Shown here one piece after another: positions 8,352 to 16,359 of a DNA stretch of 41,768 nt. Each line of letters begins with the position of its first letter. Within the stretch, counting starts at the first letter, position 1. The stretch is from Euryarchaeota archaeon (GTDB lineage Archaea; Thermoplasmatota; SW-10-69-26; JACQPN01). The notes below the pieces were generated by a model. It had not been told where the DNA came from, ran no database searches, and was given only the letters and a program-made list of their open reading frames with translations. The stretch is taken from contig JACQPN010000024.1 of the NCBI GenBank assembly GCA_016207515.1, positions 1-41,768 of the forward strand, given 5' to 3'. The translations under genes were made by a program, and so were the position numbers.

Positions 8352-10262
8352 ATGGGTGTAGAAGACCTACTGAAACAGATCCGCGAGGAAGTCAAGTCAG
8401 AGCTTCCGCCGGAAGTCATCGTGACGGACATCGAGTTCGAGGGCGCCCTTCTCGTGATCTACACGAAGACGCCGGAGAAGTTCGCCGACGACGAGGACAT
8501 GGTGCGTCGGCTCGCGAAACGCGTGAGAAAGCGCGTCATCATCCGCCCCGACCCCTCGGCGATGGCGGAGATAGAGGTCGCCAGGAAAAGAATCGAGGAG
8601 TTCGTCCCGGCCGACGCGGAGGTCACGGAGATCTATTTCGAACCCGACTCGGGCGAAGTGACCATCGAGGCGAAGAAGCCCGGCCTCGTCATTGGCCGCC
8701 ACGGTTCGACGCTCAATGACCTGAAGCGCGCGATAGGCTGGGCGCCGAAGGTCACGAGGACCCCGCCGATCGCCTCGAAGACGATCAAGGAGATCCGCGA
8801 CTACCTGCGCTCCGTCTCGGAGGAAAGGAAGGACCTTCTGCGGAAAGTGGGTCGCCGCATCTACCGTGGAAGCACGGGGAGGGACCCGATAATCCGGTGG
8901 ACGAGCCTCGGCGGCTACAGGGAGGTCGGCAGGTCCTGCCACCTGTTGATGACGCAGGAATCGAAGGTCATGATCGATTGCGGGGTCTACTTCGCAAGCG
9001 ACGACTCCGGGACACCTTACCTTCAATCGCCGGAGGTCTCGCCGTTGAACAGCATCGATGCGGTCGTCCTCTCGCACGCCCACCTCGACCACTCGGGGCT
9101 TGTGCCACTGCTTTTCAAGTACGGTTACGACGGGCCGATCTACGGGACGGCCCCGACCCGCGACCTCACGGCTCTTCTTTGCATGGACTACCTGAAGGTC
9201 GCCGCCGCCGAAGGACGGAAGATGCCGTTCGAGAGCGAACACATCCGCGAGATGGTGAAACATTACATCCCGTTGAAGTGGGGCGACACGACCGACATCG
9301 CGCCGGACATCAAGCTCACTTTCCAGAACGCGGGCCACATCATCGGTTCATGCGTCTCGCACTTCCACATCGGCGATGGCGCCCACAACATCGCCATCAC
9401 GTCCGACATGAAGTACGAGAAGACGTGGCTTTTCAACCCCGCGGTGAACAAGTTCCCGCGGCTTGAGACACTCATAATCGAATCGACATACGGAGGGCGC
9501 AACGACTTCCAGCCTTCGAGGATCCAGGCGGCCGAGCAGATGAAGGAGATCTGCAACCGTGTGGCGGGGCGGGGCGGGAAGATGGTCGTACCTGTCTTCG
9601 CGTTGGGGCGCTCCCAGGAGGTCATGATCGTCCTCGAGGAGCTCATGAGGACGAAGCAGATCCCGACCGTCCCGGTGCATCTTGACGGCATGATCTGGGA
9701 AGCCACCGCAATCCACACGGCCTACCCGGAGTTCTTGAACAACAAGCTCCGTCAACAGATCTTCCACGAGGGCGAGAACCCGCTCCTTTCCCCCATCTTC
9801 GAGCGGGTCGATTCGCAGGACAAGAGGAGGAGCATCCTCGCATCCAACGAACCCTGCATCGTCCTAGCGACCTCCGGGATGCTCAACGGCGGCCCCGTAA
9901 TGGAATACTTCAAGGAATGGGCGCCGGACGAGCGTAACGCCCTCGTTTTCGTCGGCTTCCAGGCAGAAGGGACCTTGGGCCGCCGGCTCCAAAAAGGCTG
10001 GGGCGAGATACCGTTCACGGAACAGGGGAAGTCCCGCGTCGTCAAGGTAAACCTCTCGATCGAGATAATCGACGGTTTCTCCGGCCACAGCGACCGGCGG
10101 CAGCTGATGAATTATCTCAACAACATCAGCCCGAAACCCGACCGCGTCATCGTGATGCACGGCGAAGAGTCAAAGTGCATCGACCTCGCGTCAAGCATCT
10201 ACAAGAAGTTCAGGATGCAAACGCACGCGATGGCGAACCTTGAGACCGTGAGACTCAAGTGA
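8352..10262 (+). CDS. KH/beta-CASP ribonuclease aCPSF1 (FttA), transcription termination factor
   Basis: The N-terminal ~140 residues are the archaeal KH-domain pair (VTDIEFEGALLVIYTK and LVIGRHGSTLNDLKR). The metallo-beta-lactamase domain follows, with the zinc motif SHAHLDHSG at about 241-249. Beta-CASP landmarks are VFALGRSQEVM, ATSGMLNGGP and the late VIVMHGE. The length (636 aa) fits archaeal CPSF1. The family is an endonuclease that also acts as a 5'-3' exonuclease and terminates transcription at U-rich sites. It follows psmB in the same direction, possibly co-transcribed. Confidence 0.96.
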   Translation: MGVEDLLKQIREEVKSELPPEVIVTDIEFEGALLVIYTKTPEKFADDEDMVRRLAKRVRKRVIIRPDPSAMAEIEVARKRIEEFVPADAEVTEIYFEPDSGEVTIEAKKPGLVIGRHGSTLNDLKRAIGWAPKVTRTPPIASKTIKEIRDYLRSVSEERKDLLRKVGRRIYRGSTGRDPIIRWTSLGGYREVGRSCHLLMTQESKVMIDCGVYFASDDSGTPYLQSPEVSPLNSIDAVVLSHAHLDHSGLVPLLFKYGYDGPIYGTAPTRDLTALLCMDYLKVAAAEGRKMPFESEHIREMVKHYIPLKWGDTTDIAPDIKLTFQNAGHIIGSCVSHFHIGDGAHNIAITSDMKYEKTWLFNPAVNKFPRLETLIIESTYGGRNDFQPSRIQAAEQMKEICNRVAGRGGKMVVPVFALGRSQEVMIVLEELMRTKQIPTVPVHLDGMIWEATAIHTAYPEFLNNKLRQQIFHEGENPLLSPIFERVDSQDKRRSILASNEPCIVLATSGMLNGGPVMEYFKEWAPDERNALVFVGFQAEGTLGRRLQKGWGEIPFTEQGKSRVVKVNLSIEIIDGFSGHSDRRQLMNYLNNISPKPDRVIVMHGEESKCIDLASSIYKKFRMQTHAMANLETVRLK

Positions 10263-10271
10263 GTCTTCCTG

Positions 10272-10360
10272 GACGGCTTCGCCGTCGACTACGGCCTCGA
10301 TTCTGCGTAGCTGGGGGAGGTCCGGCTATGGTAAGAGGGTCTCGCGACCCGGATCCGGGT
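10272..10360. repeat. inverted repeats in the aCPSF1-vapB intergenic region
   Basis: The 241-nt gap between aCPSF1 and vapB has no convincing gene. It holds a GACGGC-TTC-GCCGTC hairpin at 10272-10286. At 10337-10350 GGGTC-TCGC-GACCC forms a second hairpin, whose right arm overlaps the perfect 14-bp palindrome ACCCGGATCCGGGT at 10347-10360, so two pairings compete. No T-run follows either hairpin. Function unknown. Confidence 0.45.
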
Positions 10361-10473
10361 TTGTGGCCGCGCGCCGACGCTCACGAATGAACCCTTTCCT
10401 AAGGCGCCACGACCAGGAAATCTGCGTCCCACATCTAAGACACACGTGTAGTCCATCCCCCTAGAAAAACCAC

Positions 10474-10503
10474 ATATACGCCGTAAACGTATACTGACTA
10501 TAC
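10474..10503 (+). promoter_or_regulatory. vapBC promoter with inverted-repeat operator
   Basis: ATATA at 10474-10478 stands about 28 nt before vapB ATG 10504, giving a leaderless transcript. Two interleaved inverted repeats cover it: TATACG (10475-10480) with CGTATA (10488-10493), and GTATA (10489-10493) with TATAC (10499-10503). The latter ends directly at the start codon. This is the layout expected for autorepression by a VapB or VapBC complex. Confidence 0.6.
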
Positions 10504-10713
10504 ATGACCAAGCTCGTCCAACTTTCTGATGAAGCGTATCGTCGTCTCAAGAACCTGAAGCGAGGCCGCGAAAGCTTCAGCGATGTAGTCAACCGCGTGA
10601 CCCGGAAAGGCGACCTGAGCGGCCTATGGGGTCTGCGTTCCGGCGCCGAGATCGACGCGCACGAAAAAGCCATCCGCGAGGTCAGCGACCGGGATCGACC
10701 GGAGACCCATTGA
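10504..10713 (+). CDS. vapB: VapB-type antitoxin
   Basis: The 69-aa protein starts MTKLVQLSDEAYRRLKNLKR and continues ESFSDVVNRV, the typical N-terminal DNA-binding segment of archaeal VapB (DUF217-like) antitoxins. The C-terminal half is charged and probably wraps the toxin. Its stop overlaps the toxin start by one base (TGATG at 10711-10715), so translation is coupled. It should neutralise the VapC RNase and repress its own promoter through the inverted repeats upstream. Confidence 0.9.
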   Translation: MTKLVQLSDEAYRRLKNLKRGRESFSDVVNRVTRKGDLSGLWGLRSGAEIDAHEKAIREVSDRDRPETH

Positions 10714-11093
10714 TGGTCGTCCTGGACACCTCGTTTCTCATCGCATTCGAACGACGCGAACCGAACGCCGTCGCCTTACGGGACACTTTCATCGAAGACG
10801 CCGAAACACTTCGCATCCCGGCCGCGGCTTGGGTCGAATTCCTTTACCGATTCGGCCCTAAGGAGCGTCGTGAGGCCGCGCGCGTCCTTTCGGAGGCGAC
10901 GAGCTTCGAGGCCTTCACGCAGGAATTGGCCCACGAGGCGGCCGAGATCCAGCATGAACTGGAGAAACGGGGCCGCACACTTGCGTGGCACGACCTTCAG
11001 GTCGCTGCCACGGCCACTACCTTCAGGGAACCGTTGGTGACGCGTGATCTGGCCTTCGACCGGATGCCCGGTCTGGAAATAGTCCGCTGGTGA
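10713..11093 (+). CDS. vapC: VapC toxin, PIN-domain ribonuclease
   Basis: This 126-aa PIN-domain protein keeps the four acidic residues of the metal site: Asp5 (VVLDTSFLI), Glu42 (AWVEFLYRF), Asp94 (WHDLQVAA) and Asp112 (VTRDLAFDR). Family members cleave tRNA or rRNA and stop growth when the antitoxin is lost. The ATG overlaps the vapB stop codon. All catalytic residues are present, so it is probably active. Confidence 0.92.
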   Translation: MVVLDTSFLIAFERREPNAVALRDTFIEDAETLRIPAAAWVEFLYRFGPKERREAARVLSEATSFEAFTQELAHEAAEIQHELEKRGRTLAWHDLQVAATATTFREPLVTRDLAFDRMPGLEIVRW

Positions 11094-11325
11094 CGCGGGG
11101 CCTACGCCCGGGCAGGCCGGCGACTGCGGGCCTCCAAAGAATGGATGCGGCGGGAGGCGTCCTTCGAAGGGGGCGCGTCCAGTTGCGGCGGTCCCGTCCA
11201 ATCACACACGATTCCTCCACTTTCTTGCGTCTACAGGCCAGGGCGGCAAGTTTCGGCCCGATCTCCTGGAGGGGCAGTACGCATAAGGCCAGACCTCGAT
11301 GGCATGCCCTCGGTCGGCCCGAAAT
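11094..11325. other. convergent intergenic region without visible gene
   Basis: These 232 nt lie between the ends of vapC (plus) and the surface protein gene (minus). Plus-strand frames here are Arg/Pro-rich, without start signals or family similarity. I see no promoter, strong terminator or RNA gene. Confidence 0.4.
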
Positions 11326-12156
11326 TCATGTGCGGCGGCGCAACGCTAGCGCGCCAAGGAGGATCGCCACCGGGACAAACAAAGCAGGCATCGGCGTCTT
11401 GGCTTCCGGCGCGATGGTCGCGGACGGTCCGTCTGCCGCGTCGCTTGAATCGGTCGATACGGGATCGCGGCCCGAGGCGCCTTGGTCGCTTGACACGACC
11501 CCGCCGCCGGTCACGTTCCCCGTTTCCACGGGCTCCTCCGGAGCGGCCGCGGTCGGCGGCGGCCTAAGCACGTAAGTCGCGTTGCTCCTCGCAACGTCGT
11601 TGGCGCAGCCAATGACAAGGCACCCGTTCCCCTTGATCTCCCATGAATAGGCCGTAAGGCCGGAAAGTGTCAGATTCCCGCGCGTGGACGCGGGCAGCGT
11701 GAGGTTCTCCTCGAGGAACCTCTTCGGGAAGGTAATCGACAGGTACCCAGGACTGCCGTACCTGAATTCGCCCTTCGTTTCGTTTCCTTCGAACTTCTCG
11801 AACGTTTCCTTTTCGTACCTGTTCACGTTGAAACCGGTGCTCCCGTCGGGGCCGATGAACGCGAAGAGGCTGTAACCGTAGCCCCGGTAGACGAAGTCGA
11901 ACCTGTAGCTCGATTGACGCGCCGCCGCGGCGTCGAGTGTCTTGTACTTGATGTTCGCGTTGAACGTGCCGTCGGTCTCCTTGTCTATCCACGCTTCGAG
12001 GATGTCGCCATAGAAAGCACCCGTCGGGAAAGCCGGGTCCCCTTCGGCGTCCTTTATCTCCGGCTTGGCCTCCGTGCCGGCGAACGCGCCTTGAGAAAGC
12101 GCCCCGGCTATTGTGAGCGATGCCATGATGAGAACATACCCCGCCCGCACCGACAT
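11326..12156 (-). CDS. exported protein with C-terminal membrane anchor, function unknown
   Basis: Starting at ATG 12156 the protein has a signal peptide (MSVRAGYVLIMASLTIAGAL, ending near AFAG) and an ectodomain of about 200 residues. That domain is rich in Asn-Xaa-Ser/Thr sequons (NETK, NLTL, NATY). A Ser/Asp/Gly-rich linker follows, then a hydrophobic tail PALFVPVAILLGALA and RRR. This is the usual build of archaeal surface proteins held by a C-terminal span. The start is chosen over TTG 12183 because a TATA element (CTTATTT on the minus strand) lies 28 nt upstream of it. No domain is recognised. Confidence 0.75.
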   Translation of the reverse strand: MSVRAGYVLIMASLTIAGALSQGAFAGTEAKPEIKDAEGDPAFPTGAFYGDILEAWIDKETDGTFNANIKYKTLDAAAARQSSYRFDFVYRGYGYSLFAFIGPDGSTGFNVNRYEKETFEKFEGNETKGEFRYGSPGYLSITFPKRFLEENLTLPASTRGNLTLSGLTAYSWEIKGNGCLVIGCANDVARSNATYVLRPPPTAAAPEEPVETGNVTGGGVVSSDQGASGRDPVSTDSSDAADGPSATIAPEAKTPMPALFVPVAILLGALALRRRT

Positions 12157-12181
12157 CGAGCCGTTGAGTGGAGCGTGCCAC

Positions 12182-12188
12182 AAATAAG
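12182..12188 (-). promoter_or_regulatory. TATA element of the exported-protein gene
   Basis: CTTATTT on the minus strand is centred about 28 nt before ATG 12156, fitting a leaderless transcript, and lies after the end of the DUF1801-like gene at 12227. Confidence 0.55.
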
Positions 12189-12226
12189 GTTTGGGGCAGC
12201 AGCCTTGACCAGGAGGTGGATGAGTG

Positions 12227-12673
12227 TCAGCGTGCCGCGGCGTTTATCAGACGTCGGATCGCGGCGACCGGATACTCGGTCTTCTTCGAGAACCGGAGGC
12301 AGCCGACCATCACCTTGAAACCAGCCGCTTCCAACGCGACCTTCTCCCGTTGGAGCAGGCCGGATTTCGGAGGGCACCAGAAGTGGAGTGTCATCCCGGA
12401 TTTCCCCTCCACCATCATGATCGCGAACTTGAAGGGGTCCATCGTCCCACGCATCATCTCTGGAGGCGGCGCCCATTCGATACCGACGACCCAACCGGGC
12501 ATATCGAACATGTGGGTCGGCCTCGCCGCCGGAAACGCCGACTTGAAGGCGCGGCCGATCCCTTGGAAGGCTTTGCGAAACCGCGGTGAGGCGCCCTCCA
12601 GGTACGCGCGCCTTGCCTCCGCGTCGTAAGAAGCGGGCCAAGTGGTCCGCGGCGTGCGCGGCGTGGCCTTCAT
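12227..12673 (-). CDS. DUF1801/YdhG-like small protein
   Basis: The 148-aa protein from ATG 12673 shows a body (MPGWVVGIEWAPPPEMMRG, FKFAIMMVEGKSGMTLHFW) and an ending (VGCLRFSKKTEYPVAAIRRLI) that resemble DUF1801 proteins, where a late 'GKGCIRF..' block is typical. Similarity is moderate and the function of the family is not settled. It begins 19 bp after the stop of the fatty-acid oxidation gene and is probably co-transcribed with it. The longer open frame up to 12829 overlaps that gene and is Arg-rich, so it is not used. Confidence 0.65.
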   Translation of the reverse strand: MKATPRTPRTTWPASYDAEARRAYLEGASPRFRKAFQGIGRAFKSAFPAARPTHMFDMPGWVVGIEWAPPPEMMRGTMDPFKFAIMMVEGKSGMTLHFWCPPKSGLLQREKVALEAAGFKVMVGCLRFSKKTEYPVAAIRRLINAAAR

Positions 12674-12692
12674 GACGGCTTTGGCCACCGGC

Positions 12693-14582
12693 TCACGTGC
12701 CCTTGAAGTCCGCCTTCCGTTTCTCGATGAACGCCCGCATCCCCTCGCGTATGTCCCCCGTCGTGAAGCAAAGGGCCGCAGTCTCAAGCTCCAACGCGAG
12801 CCCCGAGTCGATGTCGGATTCGAGGCCACGGTCGATCGCTGCCTTGGCCAACGAGACGGCTACGGGCGCGTTCGCGGAGATCCGTTCGGCGAGCGCCACG
12901 GCCGCCCCCAGGAGTCCGGCCGCGGGGACCACCTTCAGGACCAGGCCGATCCGTTGCGCCTCGTTCGCGTCGAACTTGTCACCGGTGAAGATGAGCTCCT
13001 TGGCCTTCGCCTTCCCGACGAGGCGCGGGAGGCGTTGCGTGCCGCCAAAGCCCGGGTGAAGACCGAGGCCCACTTCGGGAAGCCCGAAGGTCGCGTTGTC
13101 TGCCGCGACGATGATGTCGCACGAGATCGCGAGCTCCATGCCGCCCCCGAGCGCAAACCCGTTGACGGCGGCTATGACGGGCACGGGCAGCGTCTCGATC
13201 TTCCTGAACACGCGTTGGCCCATCGCGGTGTATCGACGCGCTTCGAGCGGCGTAAGGGCCACCATCTGCTTGATGTCGGCACCGGCGGCGAACGACCGGC
13301 CTTCCCCTGTAAGGACCACGGCGCGAAGCGTCTTGTCCATTGGGAGCGTGTCGATAGTGGCCTCAAGATCGGACAACACCTCGCCGTTCAAGGCGTTCAA
13401 GGCGTCCGGTCGATCGAGGCTCACGATGGCCACACGGCCCTTGCGCCGCACGTTCACTCTTCGAAGCGTCCACGGGGTGTTCTTCCCACCATGCGCTTGA
13501 AGGTTCGCGGCGACGGGGAAGGCGGCCCCATGGCGAGCGTGGATCGCCTCGACGAGTCGAAGCGCTTTCCCCGTGCCGATGCGGTTCATGAGGGCGAACG
13601 GCCCGGTCGCCCACCGTAGCCCGGTCGTTGCGGCCTTGTCCGTGTCCTCGGCCGTGGCGACACCTTCGTCGACCAACTTGGCGGCGATGCCGAGCGTCAC
13701 GCCGAGGAGACGCTCGGCCACGGCCTTCGTCGCTTCAGGCTCGATCCTGCCCGCTATGTCGAAAGGCGTTCCGGCCTTGAACGCCCTTTCCAAGACGGCG
13801 CTAGGCTTGTAGAACGGACCGAACGCCTTGTGGAGGCTCTCCTGACTGTGGTAGGCGATCGGTATGCCCGTGAAGTTCATCAACTCGAACGGCCCCATCG
13901 TGATGCCAAAAGCCTCCTTGGCCGCCGCGTCGATGGTCGCGGGGCTAGCAAGGTCTTCTTCGACGATGCGGCAGGATTCATTGAGGAGGGGCACGAACGC
14001 CCGGTTCACGGCGAAGCCGGCACTGTCCGCGGTGCGCACCGGTAGTTTTCCGAGCGTCCTTGAGAACGTGGTGAGCGTCTCGACGGTCTCCTCACTCGTC
14101 TCATTCCCCGCCACCACCTCGACGAGGAGGTTCACGGCCGCGGGGTTGAAGAAGTGGAGGCCGCCGAAACGTTCCGCCCTCTTCGTGGCCTTGGCCATCT
14201 CGGTGACCGAAAGGGACGACGTGTTCGTTGCGAAAACCGTCGTCGCCGGGCAAAGGCGGTCCAATTCGCCGAAGACCTCGTTCTTGACCTTCATCTCCTC
14301 GAAGACCGCTTCGATGACGAGGTGCGCGCCTTCGGACAGTACCTTTAGGTCCGTCGTCGGCTTTATCCTCGAAAGGGTCGCGTCCATTTCCGCCTGTTTG
14401 AGTTTTCCCTTCTCGACGCGCTTCTTGAGCTGCGTCGCGATGTTGTCCATCCCGCGCCTCACGAGTGCCTCGTTCGTGTCGCGTAGCACCACGTCGAATC
14501 CCGATTGGGCGCACGCGAGCGCGATCCCAGAACCCATGTTCCCGGCACCGACCACGGCCACCTTTCGTATCTCCAAAGTCAC
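12693..14582 (-). CDS. 3-hydroxyacyl-CoA dehydrogenase / enoyl-CoA hydratase fusion
   Basis: The N-terminal ~380 residues are the NAD-dependent dehydrogenase: Rossmann motif VAVVGAGNMGSGIAL, then FATNTSSLSVTEMA, GLHFFNPA and the C-terminal helical domain (NRIGTGKALRLVEAI). The C-terminal ~240 residues are a crotonase: GRSFAAGADIKQM oxyanion segment, with both catalytic glutamates in GGGMELAIS and GLPEVGLG, then GFGGTQRLPRL. It catalyses two steps of beta-oxidation. This domain order is reversed from bacterial FadB and is usual in archaea. The start is GTG 14582 behind GAGG with 8 nt spacing. The thiolase and acyl-CoA dehydrogenase genes are not in the window. Confidence 0.95.
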   Translation of the reverse strand: MTLEIRKVAVVGAGNMGSGIALACAQSGFDVVLRDTNEALVRRGMDNIATQLKKRVEKGKLKQAEMDATLSRIKPTTDLKVLSEGAHLVIEAVFEEMKVKNEVFGELDRLCPATTVFATNTSSLSVTEMAKATKRAERFGGLHFFNPAAVNLLVEVVAGNETSEETVETLTTFSRTLGKLPVRTADSAGFAVNRAFVPLLNESCRIVEEDLASPATIDAAAKEAFGITMGPFELMNFTGIPIAYHSQESLHKAFGPFYKPSAVLERAFKAGTPFDIAGRIEPEATKAVAERLLGVTLGIAAKLVDEGVATAEDTDKAATTGLRWATGPFALMNRIGTGKALRLVEAIHARHGAAFPVAANLQAHGGKNTPWTLRRVNVRRKGRVAIVSLDRPDALNALNGEVLSDLEATIDTLPMDKTLRAVVLTGEGRSFAAGADIKQMVALTPLEARRYTAMGQRVFRKIETLPVPVIAAVNGFALGGGMELAISCDIIVAADNATFGLPEVGLGLHPGFGGTQRLPRLVGKAKAKELIFTGDKFDANEAQRIGLVLKVVPAAGLLGAAVALAERISANAPVAVSLAKAAIDRGLESDIDSGLALELETAALCFTTGDIREGMRAFIEKRKADFKGT

Positions 14583-14672
14583 ACTGAACGCCTCAAAAGT
14601 GAACCGGCCGAGCGGTAAAGCCGTTTCCGGTCTCCCACAGGAGGAAGGATACCTCTTCGCCCACGAAAAGCG

Positions 14673-14711
14673 TTATAAAGAGGTTCTGCCTTGTCACGAA
14701 CCCCGGAGAAG
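14673..14711 (+). promoter_or_regulatory. TATA element and Shine-Dalgarno of the 37-residue zinc peptide
   Basis: TTATAAA at 14673-14679 predicts a transcription start near 14702. GGAG at 14705-14708 lies 8 nt before ATG 14717. Both signals stand in the gap between the divergent fadB-like gene and the microprotein. Confidence 0.6.
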
Positions 14712-14716
14712 AACGG

Positions 14717-14830
14717 ATGCCAGCGAGAAACATGTGTTGGAGATGCGGCAAGAAGTACCGGCAGGAAAGCCACATCTGCCAGCCAAGCGCCATGGCGAAG
14801 GCGAAGCTGCACGGGCAGCCGCGGCCGTAG
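14717..14830 (+). CDS. 37-residue zinc-finger peptide
   Basis: The frame encodes 37 residues starting MPARNMCWRCGKKYRQESH and ending in a basic tail. Cys7, Cys10, His19 and Cys21 form a CxxC...HxC pattern that fits one zinc site. A TATA box and a well-spaced Shine-Dalgarno precede the ATG, which supports a real gene despite its size. It runs divergently from the fatty-acid oxidation gene and convergently to tryptophanase. No family is recognised; nucleic-acid binding is possible because of the basic C-terminus. Confidence 0.55.
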   Translation: MPARNMCWRCGKKYRQESHICQPSAMAKAKLHGQPRP

Positions 14831-14884
14831 CGCACTCTTGTTTTCTGGTCTTCGGGCACCCGCTCGACACTTGGCCCACCGGCT

Positions 14885-16255
14885 TTAGGCCATTTCGAAC
14901 CTGCTCGTGAAGTGCCTCAAGGTCCTCGATTCCTTGGCGAACCGCACTCCCCGGATCTCGGCCTTGTGCCTCGCCACTTCCCTGAACGCGTCCGCGACAT
15001 AGTCGAGGTGCGCGGTCGAATAGACGCGCGCGGGGATCGCGAGCCTAAGCATCTCCACGGCCGCGCCTGTCTCGTCACCGGTCTTCGGGTCGCGCCCGGC
15101 CATGAGTGTGCCGATCTCGACGGCCCGGACACCGGCCTCGACGTAGAGGGCCAAAGCCAAGGCGTGCCCCGGGTAGTTCTTCGCCGGTATGTGCGGCAGA
15201 AAAGCGCCGGCGTCGACGAACACTGCATGGCCCCCGGGCGGCGTGATGACCGGTACACCGGCGGCCACGAGTTTCTCCGCGAGGTATTCTACCTGTGCCA
15301 CGCGGTGCCTTAAGAAATCCTCGTCGGCCGCCTCTTTGAGGCCCACCGCCATCGCGGCGAGGTCGCGACCTGCGAGTCCGCCGTAAGTGAGGAAGCCCTC
15401 GTGGAGCACGGCAAACGGGGCGAATCGCTCGTACAAGTCGTCCGATTGCGTGAGGATCAATCCACCGATGTTCACGAGCGCGTTCTTCTTGGCACTCATG
15501 AGCCCCGCGTCGGCAAGGCTGCTCATCTCGTGGGCTATCTCGACGACCGACCGTTTCCCGTAGCTAGGTTCCCGTTCCCTGATGAACCAGCAGTTCTCCG
15601 CGTACCTCGCCATGTCGAGAAACAGCGGAATGCCGTGGCGCTTCGTGGCCTCGCGCACCGCGCGGAGGTTCGCCATCGAAACGGGTTGGCCACCGACCGT
15701 GTTGCAAGTGACGGTCACGAGGACGTACGGGATGTTCTCCTTGCCATGCCGCTTGACGGCGGCTTCGAGCTTCGCGATATCGACGTTTCCCTTGAACGGT
15801 TCCTTCGAGTCACGCACGCGCGCCTCGTCGATCGTGCAGTCGACGGCGGCCCCTCCCTTGTGCTCGATCTGGGCCTTGGTGGTGTCGAAGTGGGCGTTAC
15901 CCGGGATGACGCTTCCCGGTCTGATCACGGCCTCGGCGACCACGCGTTCCGCGCCGCGACCTTGATGGACGGGGATCACGCGTTTGAAGCCCATGACCTC
16001 GCGAACGGCTGCCTCGAGCTCGTAGAAGCTTCTCGATCCCGCGTACGCCTCGTCGCCTCGCATGATCGCGGACCACTGTTCGTCGCTCATGGCGCCCGTG
16101 CCGCTGTCGGTGAGCAGGTCGATGTAAACGTGTTCGGCGCGAAGGAGGAATGGGTTGAACCCCGCGTCCCGGATGAGTCGAGCGCGTTCTTCCCGTGTCG
16201 TGAGCCGGATCCTCTCGACGGTCTTCACGCGGAAGGGCTCTGGCGGCGGGCGCAT
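14885..16255 (-). CDS. tnaA: tryptophanase (beta-eliminating lyase, PLP)
   Basis: The protein aligns end to end with TnaA and tyrosine phenol-lyase: PEPFRVKTVE start, NPFLL, DLLTDSGTGAMS, MRGDEAYAGSRS, PVHQGRGAE, PLP lysine in SAKKNALV (Lys257 from this start), TYGGLAGRD and HIPAKNYPG. Two residues separate the families: the position that is Arg381 in tyrosine phenol-lyase is Ile here (AVEIG), and the Phe448 position is His (LRHF). Both match tryptophanase. It should split L-tryptophan to indole, pyruvate and ammonia in the cytoplasm. The start at ATG 16255 is chosen from family length; ATG 16282 is possible. No tnaC-like leader or Trp permease gene lies nearby. Confidence 0.9.
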   Translation of the reverse strand: MRPPPEPFRVKTVERIRLTTREERARLIRDAGFNPFLLRAEHVYIDLLTDSGTGAMSDEQWSAIMRGDEAYAGSRSFYELEAAVREVMGFKRVIPVHQGRGAERVVAEAVIRPGSVIPGNAHFDTTKAQIEHKGGAAVDCTIDEARVRDSKEPFKGNVDIAKLEAAVKRHGKENIPYVLVTVTCNTVGGQPVSMANLRAVREATKRHGIPLFLDMARYAENCWFIREREPSYGKRSVVEIAHEMSSLADAGLMSAKKNALVNIGGLILTQSDDLYERFAPFAVLHEGFLTYGGLAGRDLAAMAVGLKEAADEDFLRHRVAQVEYLAEKLVAAGVPVITPPGGHAVFVDAGAFLPHIPAKNYPGHALALALYVEAGVRAVEIGTLMAGRDPKTGDETGAAVEMLRLAIPARVYSTAHLDYVADAFREVARHKAEIRGVRFAKESRTLRHFTSRFEMA

Positions 16256-16359
16256 ACAAGGTGGACGTATAACTTTGTACATTACACTTTTGGGCGATCC
16301 TTCATGGGCCGCGCCGTCTTGACGCAAGGTTTGAAGCGACGGCCACCGTTTTGCACGCC

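Noticed and set aside
10310-10375. tRNA-like stretch after aCPSF1
   Set aside because: A D-arm-like GGTCCGGCTATGGTAAGAGG followed by a 5-bp stem was noticed, but the stem loop has four bases and there is no TTCRANY T-loop or matching acceptor stem.
12108-12641. 177-codon minus-strand frame overlapping the DUF1801-like and exported-protein genes
   Set aside because: It competes with two frames that show family or export features, and is itself Arg/Gly-rich without pattern.
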